Positions 6,950-14,966 of a stretch of DNA of 15,420 bases are shown here, piece by piece (position 1 is the first letter of the stretch; every line of letters begins with the position of its first letter). Position numbers and translations under genes: made by a program. This DNA is from Hungatella sp. UBA3147 (GTDB taxonomy: Bacteria > Bacillota > Clostridia > Lachnospirales > Lachnospiraceae), in NCBI GenBank assembly GCA_002365025.1, contig DEYX01000192.1:1-15420 (forward strand). The letters are read 5' to 3'. The notes under the pieces are model-generated. The model ran no database searches. It saw only the letters and a program-made list of their open reading frames with translations, and was not told the origin of the DNA.

Positions 6950-8443
6950 TTAGAATCCGTATCGTTCCAGCATCTCCAAAGGACACTGGTTTTCTTTCAT
7001 ACGTTTTCTCATGAAATGGATCATTCTTTTTTCTGCTGCTTCATCCTCAATGGGCGATTCCTGATTCGGATCTTTTTCTAAATCAAATAACATCGTAGGA
7101 TAAGTATTTTGCCCGGCTTCTCTGCCATAGGGAATCTGCATGACAGGCAGTTCCTTTGTAAATGAAAATCCCTCTGACAAAGTCATCTGCTTTAACTCTT
7201 CCTCTTTTATAAAAGCCCTGCGTCCTCCATGGCGAGTCGGCATCAGAGTATACTGATAAATCTTCGTTTCATAATTTACAGGACTTCTCATATAAACATA
7301 GCGTCCGTCTGTACAGTTTATCTGGCCTCCATAGATACCGAAAAGAGCAGCTTCCCGTATAGCTTTATCTTCCTGAAGCACAGGCTGAAGGGGAATTCCC
7401 TCCATATCTTTTGGAAGTCCCACCCCAAATTGTTTCAATATGGTTGCAGGCAGATCAATGGTCTGCACCAGACTTTTTACCCTCTTTCCTCTTATTCCGG
7501 TTACCGGGTCCCATATGAACAAAGGAATCCTGGCCACTTCATTATAAAACGGACAGTGGCATTTGGCCCATTGCCCATGTTCAGACAGAAGAAAGCCATG
7601 ATCAGTATTAACAATGAGCATAGTATCTTTCCACATATGATACTCATCCATCAGATCCAGGATCTCACCCAGCTTTTCATCACACATCGACAACAGGGCT
7701 CCATATTCTGACCTCAAATGAAGAATTTCCTCTGGTGTATCACACTCATTCAGTTTCCTGTAATCCGGCCAGTCATAAACAGCACCATTGTAAGTATGGG
7801 GAAACAATTTTTTAAACTTATCATGAGAAAAAAACGGCTCATGGGGATCAAAGGTTTCTATCTGCAAAAACCACTGGTCTGTATTGCGGTTGGTCCTGAT
7901 AAATTCTTTACCGGCTTCAAACGTTTTACTCTGGGGCTGCTTCTCTTCTGTATCTAAGTAGGATCTGTTAATAAAATCCTGGGGAACCCAGTTGTGCTCC
8001 CAGCTGTCAGCAATTCCATCACACCGGTTTTTATATTCCTTTGGGGACCTGTCCTTTCCTACAACACCTTTCCATGCATCCCCCTCCTGGCCACGGAATC
8101 CTTCCCATGTTCTGTATCTGGTATGATAGGTTGCCCCGCCATCTTCAAAATAATGGTAATGATCTGTAGCAATATGGGTATGAACGCCATTATGATTTAA
8201 CAGCTCAGGCATGGAATCATCAAAAGGCTCTAATGGTCCCCAGCTTCGATGGAGAAAATTATATCTCCCAGTGTGCAGTTCCCGCCGCGCAGGCATACAG
8301 GGAAGGCTGCCGGCATAACAATTGTCAAAAGTTACCGAATGTTCCGCCAGTCTGTTAAAATTAGGAGTCTTTGCAAATCTTCCTCCATAGGACTCCAGCA
8401 TATTTCTATTTAATGAATCAAACATAACCATCAATACTCTCAT
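6950..8443 (-). CDS. sulfatase, Cys-type, no signal peptide (sulfatase 1)
   Basis: This 497-residue member of the alkaline-phosphatase/sulfatase superfamily would hydrolyse a sulfate ester. The activation motif CMPARRELHTG starts at Cys49, the residue converted to formylglycine. A metal-site Asp is near residue 9 (MFDSLN), where many sulfatases have Asp-Asp, and a second metal motif is NTDHGFLLSEHG. No export signal is present, so it should act in the cytoplasm. The ribosome site overlaps the end of the regulator gene eight bases upstream, and the gene closes the operon. The REL residues in the motif, where the other two sulfatases read ASL, suggest another sulfatase subfamily and substrate. 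A phosphonate or phosphodiester hydrolase of the same fold is a less likely alternative. The exact sulfate position cannot be told. Confidence 0.88.
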   Translation of the reverse strand: MRVLMVMFDSLNRNMLESYGGRFAKTPNFNRLAEHSVTFDNCYAGSLPCMPARRELHTGRYNFLHRSWGPLEPFDDSMPELLNHNGVHTHIATDHYHYFEDGGATYHTRYRTWEGFRGQEGDAWKGVVGKDRSPKEYKNRCDGIADSWEHNWVPQDFINRSYLDTEEKQPQSKTFEAGKEFIRTNRNTDQWFLQIETFDPHEPFFSHDKFKKLFPHTYNGAVYDWPDYRKLNECDTPEEILHLRSEYGALLSMCDEKLGEILDLMDEYHMWKDTMLIVNTDHGFLLSEHGQWAKCHCPFYNEVARIPLFIWDPVTGIRGKRVKSLVQTIDLPATILKQFGVGLPKDMEGIPLQPVLQEDKAIREAALFGIYGGQINCTDGRYVYMRSPVNYETKIYQYTLMPTRHGGRRAFIKEEELKQMTLSEGFSFTKELPVMQIPYGREAGQNTYPTMLFDLEKDPNQESPIEDEAAEKRMIHFMRKRMKENQCPLEMLERYGF

Positions 8444-8451
8444 GATTTCTT

Positions 8452-9966
8452 TTACTCCCCTCTTCTGTATTCATAGGGATTGACCCCATAACGTTTTTTA
8501 AAGGTTGTGGAAAAATAACTTACATTAGGATATCCTACCGATTCCCCGATTTTCTGAACACGTTCCGTTGTGTGGGACAGCAAATAAGCAGCTTTCTTAA
8601 GCCTTATCTCAGAGACAAAGGCACTATAGGTACAGCCCACCTCTTCCTTAAAGATTCTGGATAAATACTCAGGGTTTAAATGGACCTTCTGGGAAAGCAT
8701 TTCCAGGCTGATGGCTTCACTGTAATGCTTTCTAATATAATCAACGGCAGCGGCTACTCCTTTGGACAATCGTCTTTCATCTACATCCTGATATGCCAAC
8801 ACATTTCTGATAAACTCCAAAACTCTGCACCTGGCTTCTGCATAGTCTGTGGTTTTATAGACCCGGCTTTTTTCTTCTAAAAGCATATGGTGCATCAGCT
8901 GTGCATCCTCTTCTGCAAACCGCATATATGCCATTTCCATTGCATCACAGCAAAAGGCAGTAAAACCACTGATAGGAACCCCTGTATCTTTCCTGGCTTC
9001 TTCCATGGTTTCTTCCGTTCTTCCATAAAAATTGTCACTTTGCACATCATATAATTCCCGTCTTTTCTTCCGGAAAACAGACTCCCACTTTAATTCCTTT
9101 TTCCTGATTTCACTTCCATTGCTCTTAGCCTGCCAAACCTTTATTTTTCCTTCATAATATCCTAGTCCAAGACCATAAACCGCCTGTACAATGGCATCGG
9201 GCACACTGCTTAAACGTTCCGCTATGGTGCTGGCTCCTGCCATGCAGCCATTATTTAATACAATTGCAGATGCATAGTCATACAAAATCTGATTCTTCTT
9301 AAGTTCTGTTAAATCCCTTGCCAGATTACCAATAATCACATAGGTATATCTGTCATACTCAAAGCTGGCCACATGACGGACATAGGTGTTCTGAGGCAGG
9401 ATAAAATCTTTCATTAAATCCTGTTTCCAGACAGCAATGGAAAACAGTCCTCCATCCCTCCATCTGATATTACACTCTCTCAGCTGCCTGATATCCTCCT
9501 CTTCCAATGGGCCATCTTTTCTTAAAATGTCACTGATTATGGAGTGCTGCTGTCCAGTACTCTCCGTTTCGCCGCGAACTTCTTTCGTACCCGCTCTTTT
9601 TATTTGCAGTTCCAGCTTAGAAAGCATCTCCTGAAAGGACTGTTGATTCATCTCTGTTTTCAGCAGATAATCGTCACCACCCTGGCGAATGGCTTCCCGA
9701 ACCAAATCAAAGTCTGCAAAAGCAGTCAGCAATATGACGATCGTTCTGGGATTTAACTTTTTAATCTCCTTTAAAAGCTCTAAACCTCCCATGAGAGGCA
9801 TTTTTATATCTGTAAATACGATATCAGCTTCATTCTCTTTAAAAATTGACAGAGCCTGCTCCCCGTTATGCGCACAGCCTGCCAGCTCACAGCCCGGATA
9901 GCTCTGAATACAAAACTGCAGCCATTCACAAATCATTCTTTCATCATCTACAATCAGTATTTTCAT
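8452..9966 (-). CDS. YesN-like response regulator with AraC-type DNA-binding domain
   Basis: This 504-residue regulator has a receiver domain (about 1-120) with Asp7-Asp8, phospho-acceptor Asp53 (FTDIKMP), Thr81 and Lys103. A long middle region (about 130-395) without a clear motif follows, then two helix-turn-helix units of the AraC family (about 403-504: SLEMLSQKVHLNPEYLSRIF and IGESVGYPNVSYFSTTFKKR). Its ATG overlaps the kinase stop as ATGA, so the two are translationally coupled. YesN-type regulators normally activate carbohydrate-use operons. Lying between sulfatase genes, it probably activates this operon and perhaps others in the window. The role is inferred from context. Confidence 0.92.
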   Translation of the reverse strand: MKILIVDDERMICEWLQFCIQSYPGCELAGCAHNGEQALSIFKENEADIVFTDIKMPLMGGLELLKEIKKLNPRTIVILLTAFADFDLVREAIRQGGDDYLLKTEMNQQSFQEMLSKLELQIKRAGTKEVRGETESTGQQHSIISDILRKDGPLEEEDIRQLRECNIRWRDGGLFSIAVWKQDLMKDFILPQNTYVRHVASFEYDRYTYVIIGNLARDLTELKKNQILYDYASAIVLNNGCMAGASTIAERLSSVPDAIVQAVYGLGLGYYEGKIKVWQAKSNGSEIRKKELKWESVFRKKRRELYDVQSDNFYGRTEETMEEARKDTGVPISGFTAFCCDAMEMAYMRFAEEDAQLMHHMLLEEKSRVYKTTDYAEARCRVLEFIRNVLAYQDVDERRLSKGVAAAVDYIRKHYSEAISLEMLSQKVHLNPEYLSRIFKEEVGCTYSAFVSEIRLKKAAYLLSHTTERVQKIGESVGYPNVSYFSTTFKKRYGVNPYEYRRGE

Positions 9967-11759
9967 GCTAAATCCTCTTCATTGAAACGCTCTTTCCTTA
10001 TAACCGGAAGCTTTAAAGTGACCGTTGTCCCGATTCCTGATTCGCTTTCTACAAGAAGCCCATAAGAATCTCCAAAATTGATTCTGATTCGATTTAACAC
10101 ATTTAAGATGCCAATGGAGCCTCCTGTATGGTACTCTCTGTCCTCCAGCTGATTTCTCAGCTGCATAAGTTCCTCTTCACTTTGACCGACTCCATCGTCA
10201 GAAATAGTAATCAGAAGGCAGTCACTGCATATAGCAGATTCGACCACAATCAGCCCCGGCTCTTCCTTTGCATTAAGTCCATGAAATATAGCATTTTCCA
10301 CGATTGGCTGAATAATAAGAGAAGGTACAAGGCACCCCTTTGTCATTTCTTCTATTTCACATTCAAAATGCACTTTATCGCCATAGCGGATCTGCTGAAG
10401 TACCAGATATTTTTTCGTATTCTCAAACTCTTCTTCCAACAAAATGAAATCCGTATCTACTGACAAGGTCCTCTTTAGCAGGTCTATAAAAGCTGACATC
10501 ATTAAAACCGCCTGCTTATTATTCCCCAGTTCAATCATGCACTGAATAGAAAACAAAGTATTATAAAGAAAATGGGGATTGATCTGGGCCCTGAGAAAAT
10601 CCAGCTCTGATTTCCGCTTTTTTATTTCTTTTTGCTTTACACTTTCCATCAGTTTTTTAATCTCTTTAGCCATCTCATTAAAGCTGTCTTTCAATTGATT
10701 GACTTCTTCATAGCCTTTTATGTCACTGATCACATCAAAATCACCCTGCCGAACCTGATCCATCAGACTGCACAGCTTCTGGATCGGCTTAGATATTCTG
10801 CCGGATAAGTAATAAGCAGCTCCTGCTCCTGCAAAAATACAGAAGCTTAAAAGCAGGAGCAGAATGGCAATGGCCTGATGGAGAGGCTTAAAAATCACAG
10901 AACAAGGCATCTCTTCTACAATTGTCCAGCCTGTTTCAGGATCATAGTAATTGGACAGCAGATAATCCTGCCCCAGTTTCCTGATCATATTGTACTGATT
11001 TATCCCATAAAACTGTCTGAAGTTTTTAACCCCAATGAAATTTTTACCAAGTAAATTCTTATCTCTGCTGGATACAATATTTCCTTTTTTATCAAAAATA
11101 TAAAAATTACTGTTTTCCTCTACAGAACTATATAAACCCTCCAGATACTTTTCATCGATATTAACAAGAATCGTACCAAGTATATTGCCCTCCTGATCCA
11201 TAACCTGACGAAATGCACCGAATACATAAGAATTTTCTATGCCTGTGCTGTCAAACTTCTCCTGAAAGCTGCTGATAAACACCATATCATCTTCAGAATC
11301 ATAGCTTTGCCTGTACCATAACTGGCTTTCCAATCCCTGAAAATCATAATTCCCTTTTCCCCTTGAAGAGTACTGAAAACCGTTATTGCCCAGAATAACC
11401 ACATCATAATTCAGACCTATATCATGAAAAACCTGGTCATAGGTCTCCTTTAGCTCATCAAGATAATTGATGGCCTTCTGCCTGCGTTCCCCGAACTGGT
11501 CCTCTTCTTCAGAAAGATAGTTTCTCATATGCTCATCATAACGGTAAAGATTGGATATGGTAATCGTATTGCTTTTTATGGTATTGGATCGTTCTGAGAT
11601 CTGTTTTAATACATCCAGTCTGCTTTGTCCGATCTGATCCAGCATAAGGCTTTTGATCCCTAAAAATAAAAACATAACAAAAAGAAGGGAGATCAAGGCA
11701 AACGTAAGCCCATATCCCAGACGCAGCTGCGCCTTAAGGGTTCTAAATCCCTTTTTCAT
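9963..11759 (-). CDS. YesM-like membrane sensor histidine kinase
   Basis: This 598-residue kinase has one membrane segment near 16-36, a large extracellular region (about 37-297, likely dCache), a second membrane segment (about 298-319), HAMP (about 320-375), a His_kinase block INPHFLYN with His396, an N-box IVENAIFHG with Asn489 and the ATP motif DDGVG. It senses something outside the cell and phosphorylates the regulator encoded next. The frame is open upstream to 11909, but that would overlap the sulfatase stop by over 120 bases and put a basic stretch before the membrane segment. The ATG at 11759 lies 22 bases after the sulfatase stop with AAGGA upstream, so it is preferred. The ligand is probably a sulfated glycan or fragment, from context only. 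Confidence 0.9.
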   Translation of the reverse strand: MKKGFRTLKAQLRLGYGLTFALISLLFVMFLFLGIKSLMLDQIGQSRLDVLKQISERSNTIKSNTITISNLYRYDEHMRNYLSEEEDQFGERRQKAINYLDELKETYDQVFHDIGLNYDVVILGNNGFQYSSRGKGNYDFQGLESQLWYRQSYDSEDDMVFISSFQEKFDSTGIENSYVFGAFRQVMDQEGNILGTILVNIDEKYLEGLYSSVEENSNFYIFDKKGNIVSSRDKNLLGKNFIGVKNFRQFYGINQYNMIRKLGQDYLLSNYYDPETGWTIVEEMPCSVIFKPLHQAIAILLLLLSFCIFAGAGAAYYLSGRISKPIQKLCSLMDQVRQGDFDVISDIKGYEEVNQLKDSFNEMAKEIKKLMESVKQKEIKKRKSELDFLRAQINPHFLYNTLFSIQCMIELGNNKQAVLMMSAFIDLLKRTLSVDTDFILLEEEFENTKKYLVLQQIRYGDKVHFECEIEEMTKGCLVPSLIIQPIVENAIFHGLNAKEEPGLIVVESAICSDCLLITISDDGVGQSEEELMQLRNQLEDREYHTGGSIGILNVLNRIRINFGDSYGLLVESESGIGTTVTLKLPVIRKERFNEEDLA

Positions 11760-11781
11760 TTTATTCCATTCCTTTTTCGTC

Positions 11782-13215
11782 TTAACAATGGGTTTTCTGC
11801 AGTTTTTCTTTAATATAATCATCACAGCTATGAGACTCTTTCCCCTTACTCCAAACTCCCGCCAGATTGATCTGCCCGGAACCATAAACAGCTTCTTTCG
11901 CACCATCAATCTCCGGATTTACATATTTTAAAAACCACTGCTCTAGTTCATAATTCAGTTCGTTTTTTATTTTTACCGCTTCCCCGTCTTCAGATATAAG
12001 AAGATTATTCCTCTCTCCCGGATCTTTCTCTAAATCATAAAGTTCATTGGGTCCGTAAGGGTAACGTTTGATAAATTTATATCTGGTACCCCGTATCATT
12101 CGGTTCGGCCCGTATTCATCCAATACAACAATGGATTCTGACTGAGCAAACGGCTGTCCCATCATAGCCGGAAGAAAGCTTCTGCCAGGAAGATGATCCG
12201 TGAAACGGTCCTCTGCTCCGGCATATTCCAGCAGAGTAGGCATTAAATCGTAAGCAGAAACAAGAGAAGTATTTACCTTTCCCTGAGGAATGATGCCCGG
12301 CTGGCTGGCAATAAAAGGAACCTTAACTGAGGATTCATACATATTGATCGGAAAAGTACCATTGCCTTTTCCCCAGAAACCATGATGTCCGCAGCTGAAT
12401 CCATTATCACTGGAAAACAGTATCAGCGTCTCTTCCCTGATACCCAGACGGTCAAGCTCATCAAGAATACGGCCGATATTCTGATCCATTGCGGTGACTG
12501 CCGCATAATATCCTATCTGATTAGCCTTTAAATCCTTCATAACCTCTTCTGTTAAATAAATATGATCCGGATGCTCTTCCTCCATAGGGCATGACAAGAA
12601 GGAACAGTCCTCGTAGATTTTTGTGTATTCTTCTGGATGGTTGTTAACCCATGGGGAATGAGGTGCCGTATAGCCCACATGAAGATAAAAAGATTGCTTG
12701 CCTGCATATTCTTTGATAAAAGATATGGCATCATCGGTTATCACATCAGTGACATAACCGGATTCATAGATTAGTTGTCCTTCTTTATAAAAAGGAGCAT
12801 TATAATAAGGACCTCCGCCAGATTTGTGCGCAAACCAGTGTGTAAAACTCTTTTGAGAAACAGAACTCCTGCCAACGTGCCATTTACCGGACAGACCACA
12901 TACATAACCATCCCGAGCCAGCACATCAGTATAAGCGGTCTGACCCGCCAGATATTCTATATCCTCCTGTTCTTTATTATCATCGCGAAGCCAGTCATGT
13001 ACCCCATGCTGTGACGGAATTCTTCCGGTTAAAAGGGAAGCCCTGGCTGGGGAACAAACAGGGGAAGCACAGAAGAAGTTGTCAAAGCGGATACCCTCTG
13101 CTGCCAGCCTGTCCAGGTTGGGCGTAAGTATCTCTTGATTTCCGGCACAGCCCATAGCCCAGGCACCCTGATCATCCGATAATATAAAAATGATATTAGG
13201 TTTATTTTTACTCAT
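11782..13215 (-). CDS. sulfatase, Cys-type, no signal peptide (sulfatase 2)
   Basis: This 477-residue sulfatase is the first gene of the operon. The activation motif CSPARASLLTG begins at Cys54 and is the classical form. Metal-site residues Asp14-Asp15 (LSDDQG) lie near the N terminus and SSDNGFSCGHHG further on; GKWHVG and the C-terminal YDLEKDPGERNNL are typical of arylsulfatase-A-like enzymes. No signal peptide is present: the short hydrophobic run IIFIL is the first core strand. ATG has AAGGAG seven bases upstream and a strong promoter about 50-85 bases before it. Activity needs the radical-SAM maturase anSME, which is not encoded here. The substrate is likely a sulfated sugar, given the GH88 and the other sulfatases. 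Confidence 0.92.
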   Translation of the reverse strand: MSKNKPNIIFILSDDQGAWAMGCAGNQEILTPNLDRLAAEGIRFDNFFCASPVCSPARASLLTGRIPSQHGVHDWLRDDNKEQEDIEYLAGQTAYTDVLARDGYVCGLSGKWHVGRSSVSQKSFTHWFAHKSGGGPYYNAPFYKEGQLIYESGYVTDVITDDAISFIKEYAGKQSFYLHVGYTAPHSPWVNNHPEEYTKIYEDCSFLSCPMEEEHPDHIYLTEEVMKDLKANQIGYYAAVTAMDQNIGRILDELDRLGIREETLILFSSDNGFSCGHHGFWGKGNGTFPINMYESSVKVPFIASQPGIIPQGKVNTSLVSAYDLMPTLLEYAGAEDRFTDHLPGRSFLPAMMGQPFAQSESIVVLDEYGPNRMIRGTRYKFIKRYPYGPNELYDLEKDPGERNNLLISEDGEAVKIKNELNYELEQWFLKYVNPEIDGAKEAVYGSGQINLAGVWSKGKESHSCDDYIKEKLQKTHC

Positions 13216-13247
13216 TTTTGTTCTCCTTACTATTAGGTTATAATAGC

Positions 13248-13259
13248 TGCGGCAAGTCG
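13248..13259 (+). promoter_or_regulatory. second copy of the 12-bp motif, just downstream of the sulfatase promoter
   Basis: TGCGGCAAGTCG on the + strand is identical to the copy in the transporter leader but in the opposite direction relative to transcription. With transcription starting near 13266, it covers roughly +8 to +19, where a bound repressor would block elongation. In RNA the two leaders would carry complementary 12-base stretches. Confidence 0.45.
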
Positions 13260-13272
13260 AACATTTATCTTT

Positions 13273-13301
13273 AGTATATATGATATAGAATCAATTGTAA
13301 A
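13273..13301 (-). promoter_or_regulatory. sigma-A-type promoter of the sulfatase/YesMN operon
   Basis: On the - strand TTTACA (13296-13301) is followed after exactly 17 bases by TATACT (13273-13278). Each hexamer matches five of six consensus bases. The predicted start near 13266 gives a leader of about 50 bases before sulfatase 2. Confidence 0.75.
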
Positions 13302-13305
13302 GACG

Positions 13306-13325
13306 CATTTTATGTCACATTTTAT
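13306..13325 (-). repeat. ATAAAATG direct repeats abutting the -35 box
   Basis: ATAAAATG occurs twice on the - strand (13306-13313 and 13318-13325), 12 bases start to start, ending four bases from the -35. Direct repeats at this place are typical of activators that contact RNA polymerase, so they are candidates for YesN-like regulator binding. AT-richness makes chance possible. Confidence 0.4.
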
Positions 13326-13356
13326 ACAAAAGCATCTCCTGACCATAGCAAAGACC

Positions 13357-13370
13357 ATCGGCTATGCCGC
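13357..13370 (-). promoter_or_regulatory. degenerate relative of the 12-mer with internal dyad
   Basis: On the - strand GCGGCATAGCCGAT matches 10 of 14 bases of GCGGCAAGTCGGAT in the transporter leader. It also contains the dyad CGGC-TAT-GCCG (13359-13369). It lies about 55 bases upstream of the -35. It may be a third regulator site; the match is weak. Confidence 0.25.
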
Positions 13371-13417
13371 TTAACGGGTTGCTTAGATATCTGCACTTTG
13401 CATGCTCTATTGGGTCA

Positions 13418-13466
13418 AGGCACATAAAAAGCGCCGGAAGAAGTCCGACGCTAACAGTATGTGCCT
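13418..13466 (-). terminator. nested-hairpin Rho-independent terminator after sulfatase 3
   Basis: The inner stem pairs 13430-13438 with 13444-13452 (nine pairs, one G-U) around a five-base loop and is followed on the - strand by TTTTTATG. An outer perfect 9-bp stem pairs 13418-13426 with 13458-13466. It lies about 85 bases after the sulfatase 3 stop and ends that transcription unit. Confidence 0.8.
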
Positions 13467-13500
13467 AATTAATTCTTTCTATTTCATGGTAAGTTAGGCA
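13458..13500 (-). repeat. alternative stem competing with the terminator outer stem
   Basis: TGCCTAA at 13462-13468 is the reverse complement of TTAGGCA at 13494-13500, a perfect 7-bp pair with a 25-base loop. The same bases 13462-13466 also belong to the outer stem of the terminator, so the two structures cannot form together. Confidence 0.45.
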
Positions 13501-13550
13501 GGAATGGAATTTAACTTTTGGTTAAAGATCAATCCCTGATTCATTTAATT

Positions 13551-14939
13551 TTACCTGTCCCACAAAAACGGATCTTCTGTCTTACACAGGTAATTTTTAA
13601 GTTTTTTCCGGTATGCCAAAATTTCTGCTCTCTGGCAGTCTGGCTCCAACAGTTCCGGATTTATCTGGTAAGGATCTTCTATATTATCATAAAGATATTC
13701 CTTTTGTTCCTCTCCAGGAGCATAGCCGTTAAAAATGACATAGGTATAACGTTTGTCCTTGATGCCTCTCCAGCCATAAGCCTTATGGGTAAGCCCCTTG
13801 TCGGAAAACGCCTTTACCGCATCCGCACCGCCCGGATAGGAACAGATCAACATATCCTGCGGTTCGTTCTCATCTTCTCCGAACATACCTTTCACATGAC
13901 TGTAACCCTCGCACGTTTCAGGTATGGAATGCTCCAGAAGTTCCAAAATGGTCGGCATATGGTCCGGACTTGCAAAGATTCCGTCATTGTCTGCAGCCTT
14001 AATTCTTCCCTTCTGACGGATCATAAGAGGAATATGGATGGACTCCTCATACCAGACATTTTTACTCATAAGTCCGTGGGAACCAAGCATTTCCCCATGG
14101 TCCGCAGATAAGATGACAATGGTATTTTCCTCCATATTATGATCCTTTAAATATTGAAGGATTCTACCAAACTGTTCATCGATTCCATGGACTGCAGCAT
14201 AATACTGCCTGGTCTGGGTTTCAAGCAGTCCGCCTTTTTCCCTCATCTCTTCCGGTACGTTTTTCCGGTAGTGAACTTCTAAATCCTTAAATTTCTCATA
14301 ATACCGGTCTGGTACCAGTTCATAGGGAAGATGGGGCGGATTATAGGATAAGTACAGCGCAAAAGGCTGCTCTTCTTCTTTCCTGGCTTCCATATACTCA
14401 ATGGCCTTATCTGTCTCAAATTCCGCAGACCACTTTCCGGGTTTTATTTGTTTTTCATCATCCTGCCAGTAATGAGGATCCAAATGATCATCCCAGGCTC
14501 CATAAGACAGCCAGTAATCAAATCCATGTCTTCTCTCCCCTGGCGGCGTATAGGCATCCCAGTCTTTTGCGCCCGATTCAGGACTTAAGGAAAAGTTAAG
14601 CTCTGAAGCATCCAGATGCCATTTACCGATATATCCTGTATGATAACCTTCGGTTTTCAGTACATCTCCAATGCAGAGCTCCTGAGGCCGTAGCATGACC
14701 TTTTCTTCCAGTCCTATCTTGCAATTGGTCCACATTCCCACACGGAATGGGTATTTCCCTGTCATCAGGGACGCTCTGTGAGGAGAACATAAGGGGTACG
14801 TACTGTAAGCATTGGTAAACCTCATGCTCTCCTGTGCAAAGGAGTCAATATTAGGAGTCACCACCTGGTCCATGTTCATAAATCCCATGGCGTGAGCCCG
14901 CCACTGGTCGGCAAAAACATACAGCAGATTTGTTTTCAT
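13551..14939 (-). CDS. sulfatase, Cys-type, no signal peptide (sulfatase 3)
   Basis: This 462-residue sulfatase has the activation motif CSPHRASLMTG starting at Cys51. The N-terminal metal block is FADQWRAHAMG (Asp11), followed by GKWHLD and SADHGEMLGSHG for the second metal site. The DQWRA-type start and the long insert around 115-170 separate it from sulfatases 1 and 2. No export signal is seen, so it is cytoplasmic. It starts 27 bases after the GH88 stop with AAGGAG six bases before ATG, so the two genes form one unit. In known glycosaminoglycan pathways sulfatases and GH88 act in turn on unsaturated disaccharides, so a sulfated uronic-acid disaccharide is a fitting substrate. The exact position is not deducible. 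Confidence 0.92.
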   Translation of the reverse strand: MKTNLLYVFADQWRAHAMGFMNMDQVVTPNIDSFAQESMRFTNAYSTYPLCSPHRASLMTGKYPFRVGMWTNCKIGLEEKVMLRPQELCIGDVLKTEGYHTGYIGKWHLDASELNFSLSPESGAKDWDAYTPPGERRHGFDYWLSYGAWDDHLDPHYWQDDEKQIKPGKWSAEFETDKAIEYMEARKEEEQPFALYLSYNPPHLPYELVPDRYYEKFKDLEVHYRKNVPEEMREKGGLLETQTRQYYAAVHGIDEQFGRILQYLKDHNMEENTIVILSADHGEMLGSHGLMSKNVWYEESIHIPLMIRQKGRIKAADNDGIFASPDHMPTILELLEHSIPETCEGYSHVKGMFGEDENEPQDMLICSYPGGADAVKAFSDKGLTHKAYGWRGIKDKRYTYVIFNGYAPGEEQKEYLYDNIEDPYQINPELLEPDCQRAEILAYRKKLKNYLCKTEDPFLWDR

Positions 14940-14966
14940 TTTTTTCTCCTTATTCTTCCACAGTTC

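Larger units (their letters stand above)
13216..13550. other. intergenic region between sulfatase 3 and the sulfatase/YesMN operon
   Basis: These 335 bases hold the terminator of the upstream genes (13418-13466), a further alternative stem (13494-13500), a CGGC-TAT-GCCG dyad (13359-13369), two direct repeats (13306-13325), a near-consensus promoter (13273-13301) and the shared 12-mer (13248-13259). No convincing gene was seen. It is a dense regulatory region separating two transcription units on the same strand. Confidence 0.75.

Noticed and set aside
7229..7711. Long + strand open frame opposite sulfatase 1
   Set aside because: It is antisense to a well-supported gene with no domain or ribosome site; it is a shadow of the coding strand. 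The same applies to other long antisense frames, such as 13518-14111 opposite sulfatase 3.
9963..11909. Longer YesM-like kinase starting at 11909
   Set aside because: It would overlap the sulfatase 2 coding region by over 120 bases and add a basic, non-membrane extension; the ATG at 11759 fits spacing and topology better.
13239..13244. TATAAT on the + strand near the sulfatase 2 start
   Set aside because: No + strand gene follows and no -35 lies upstream; the AT-rich leader explains it.
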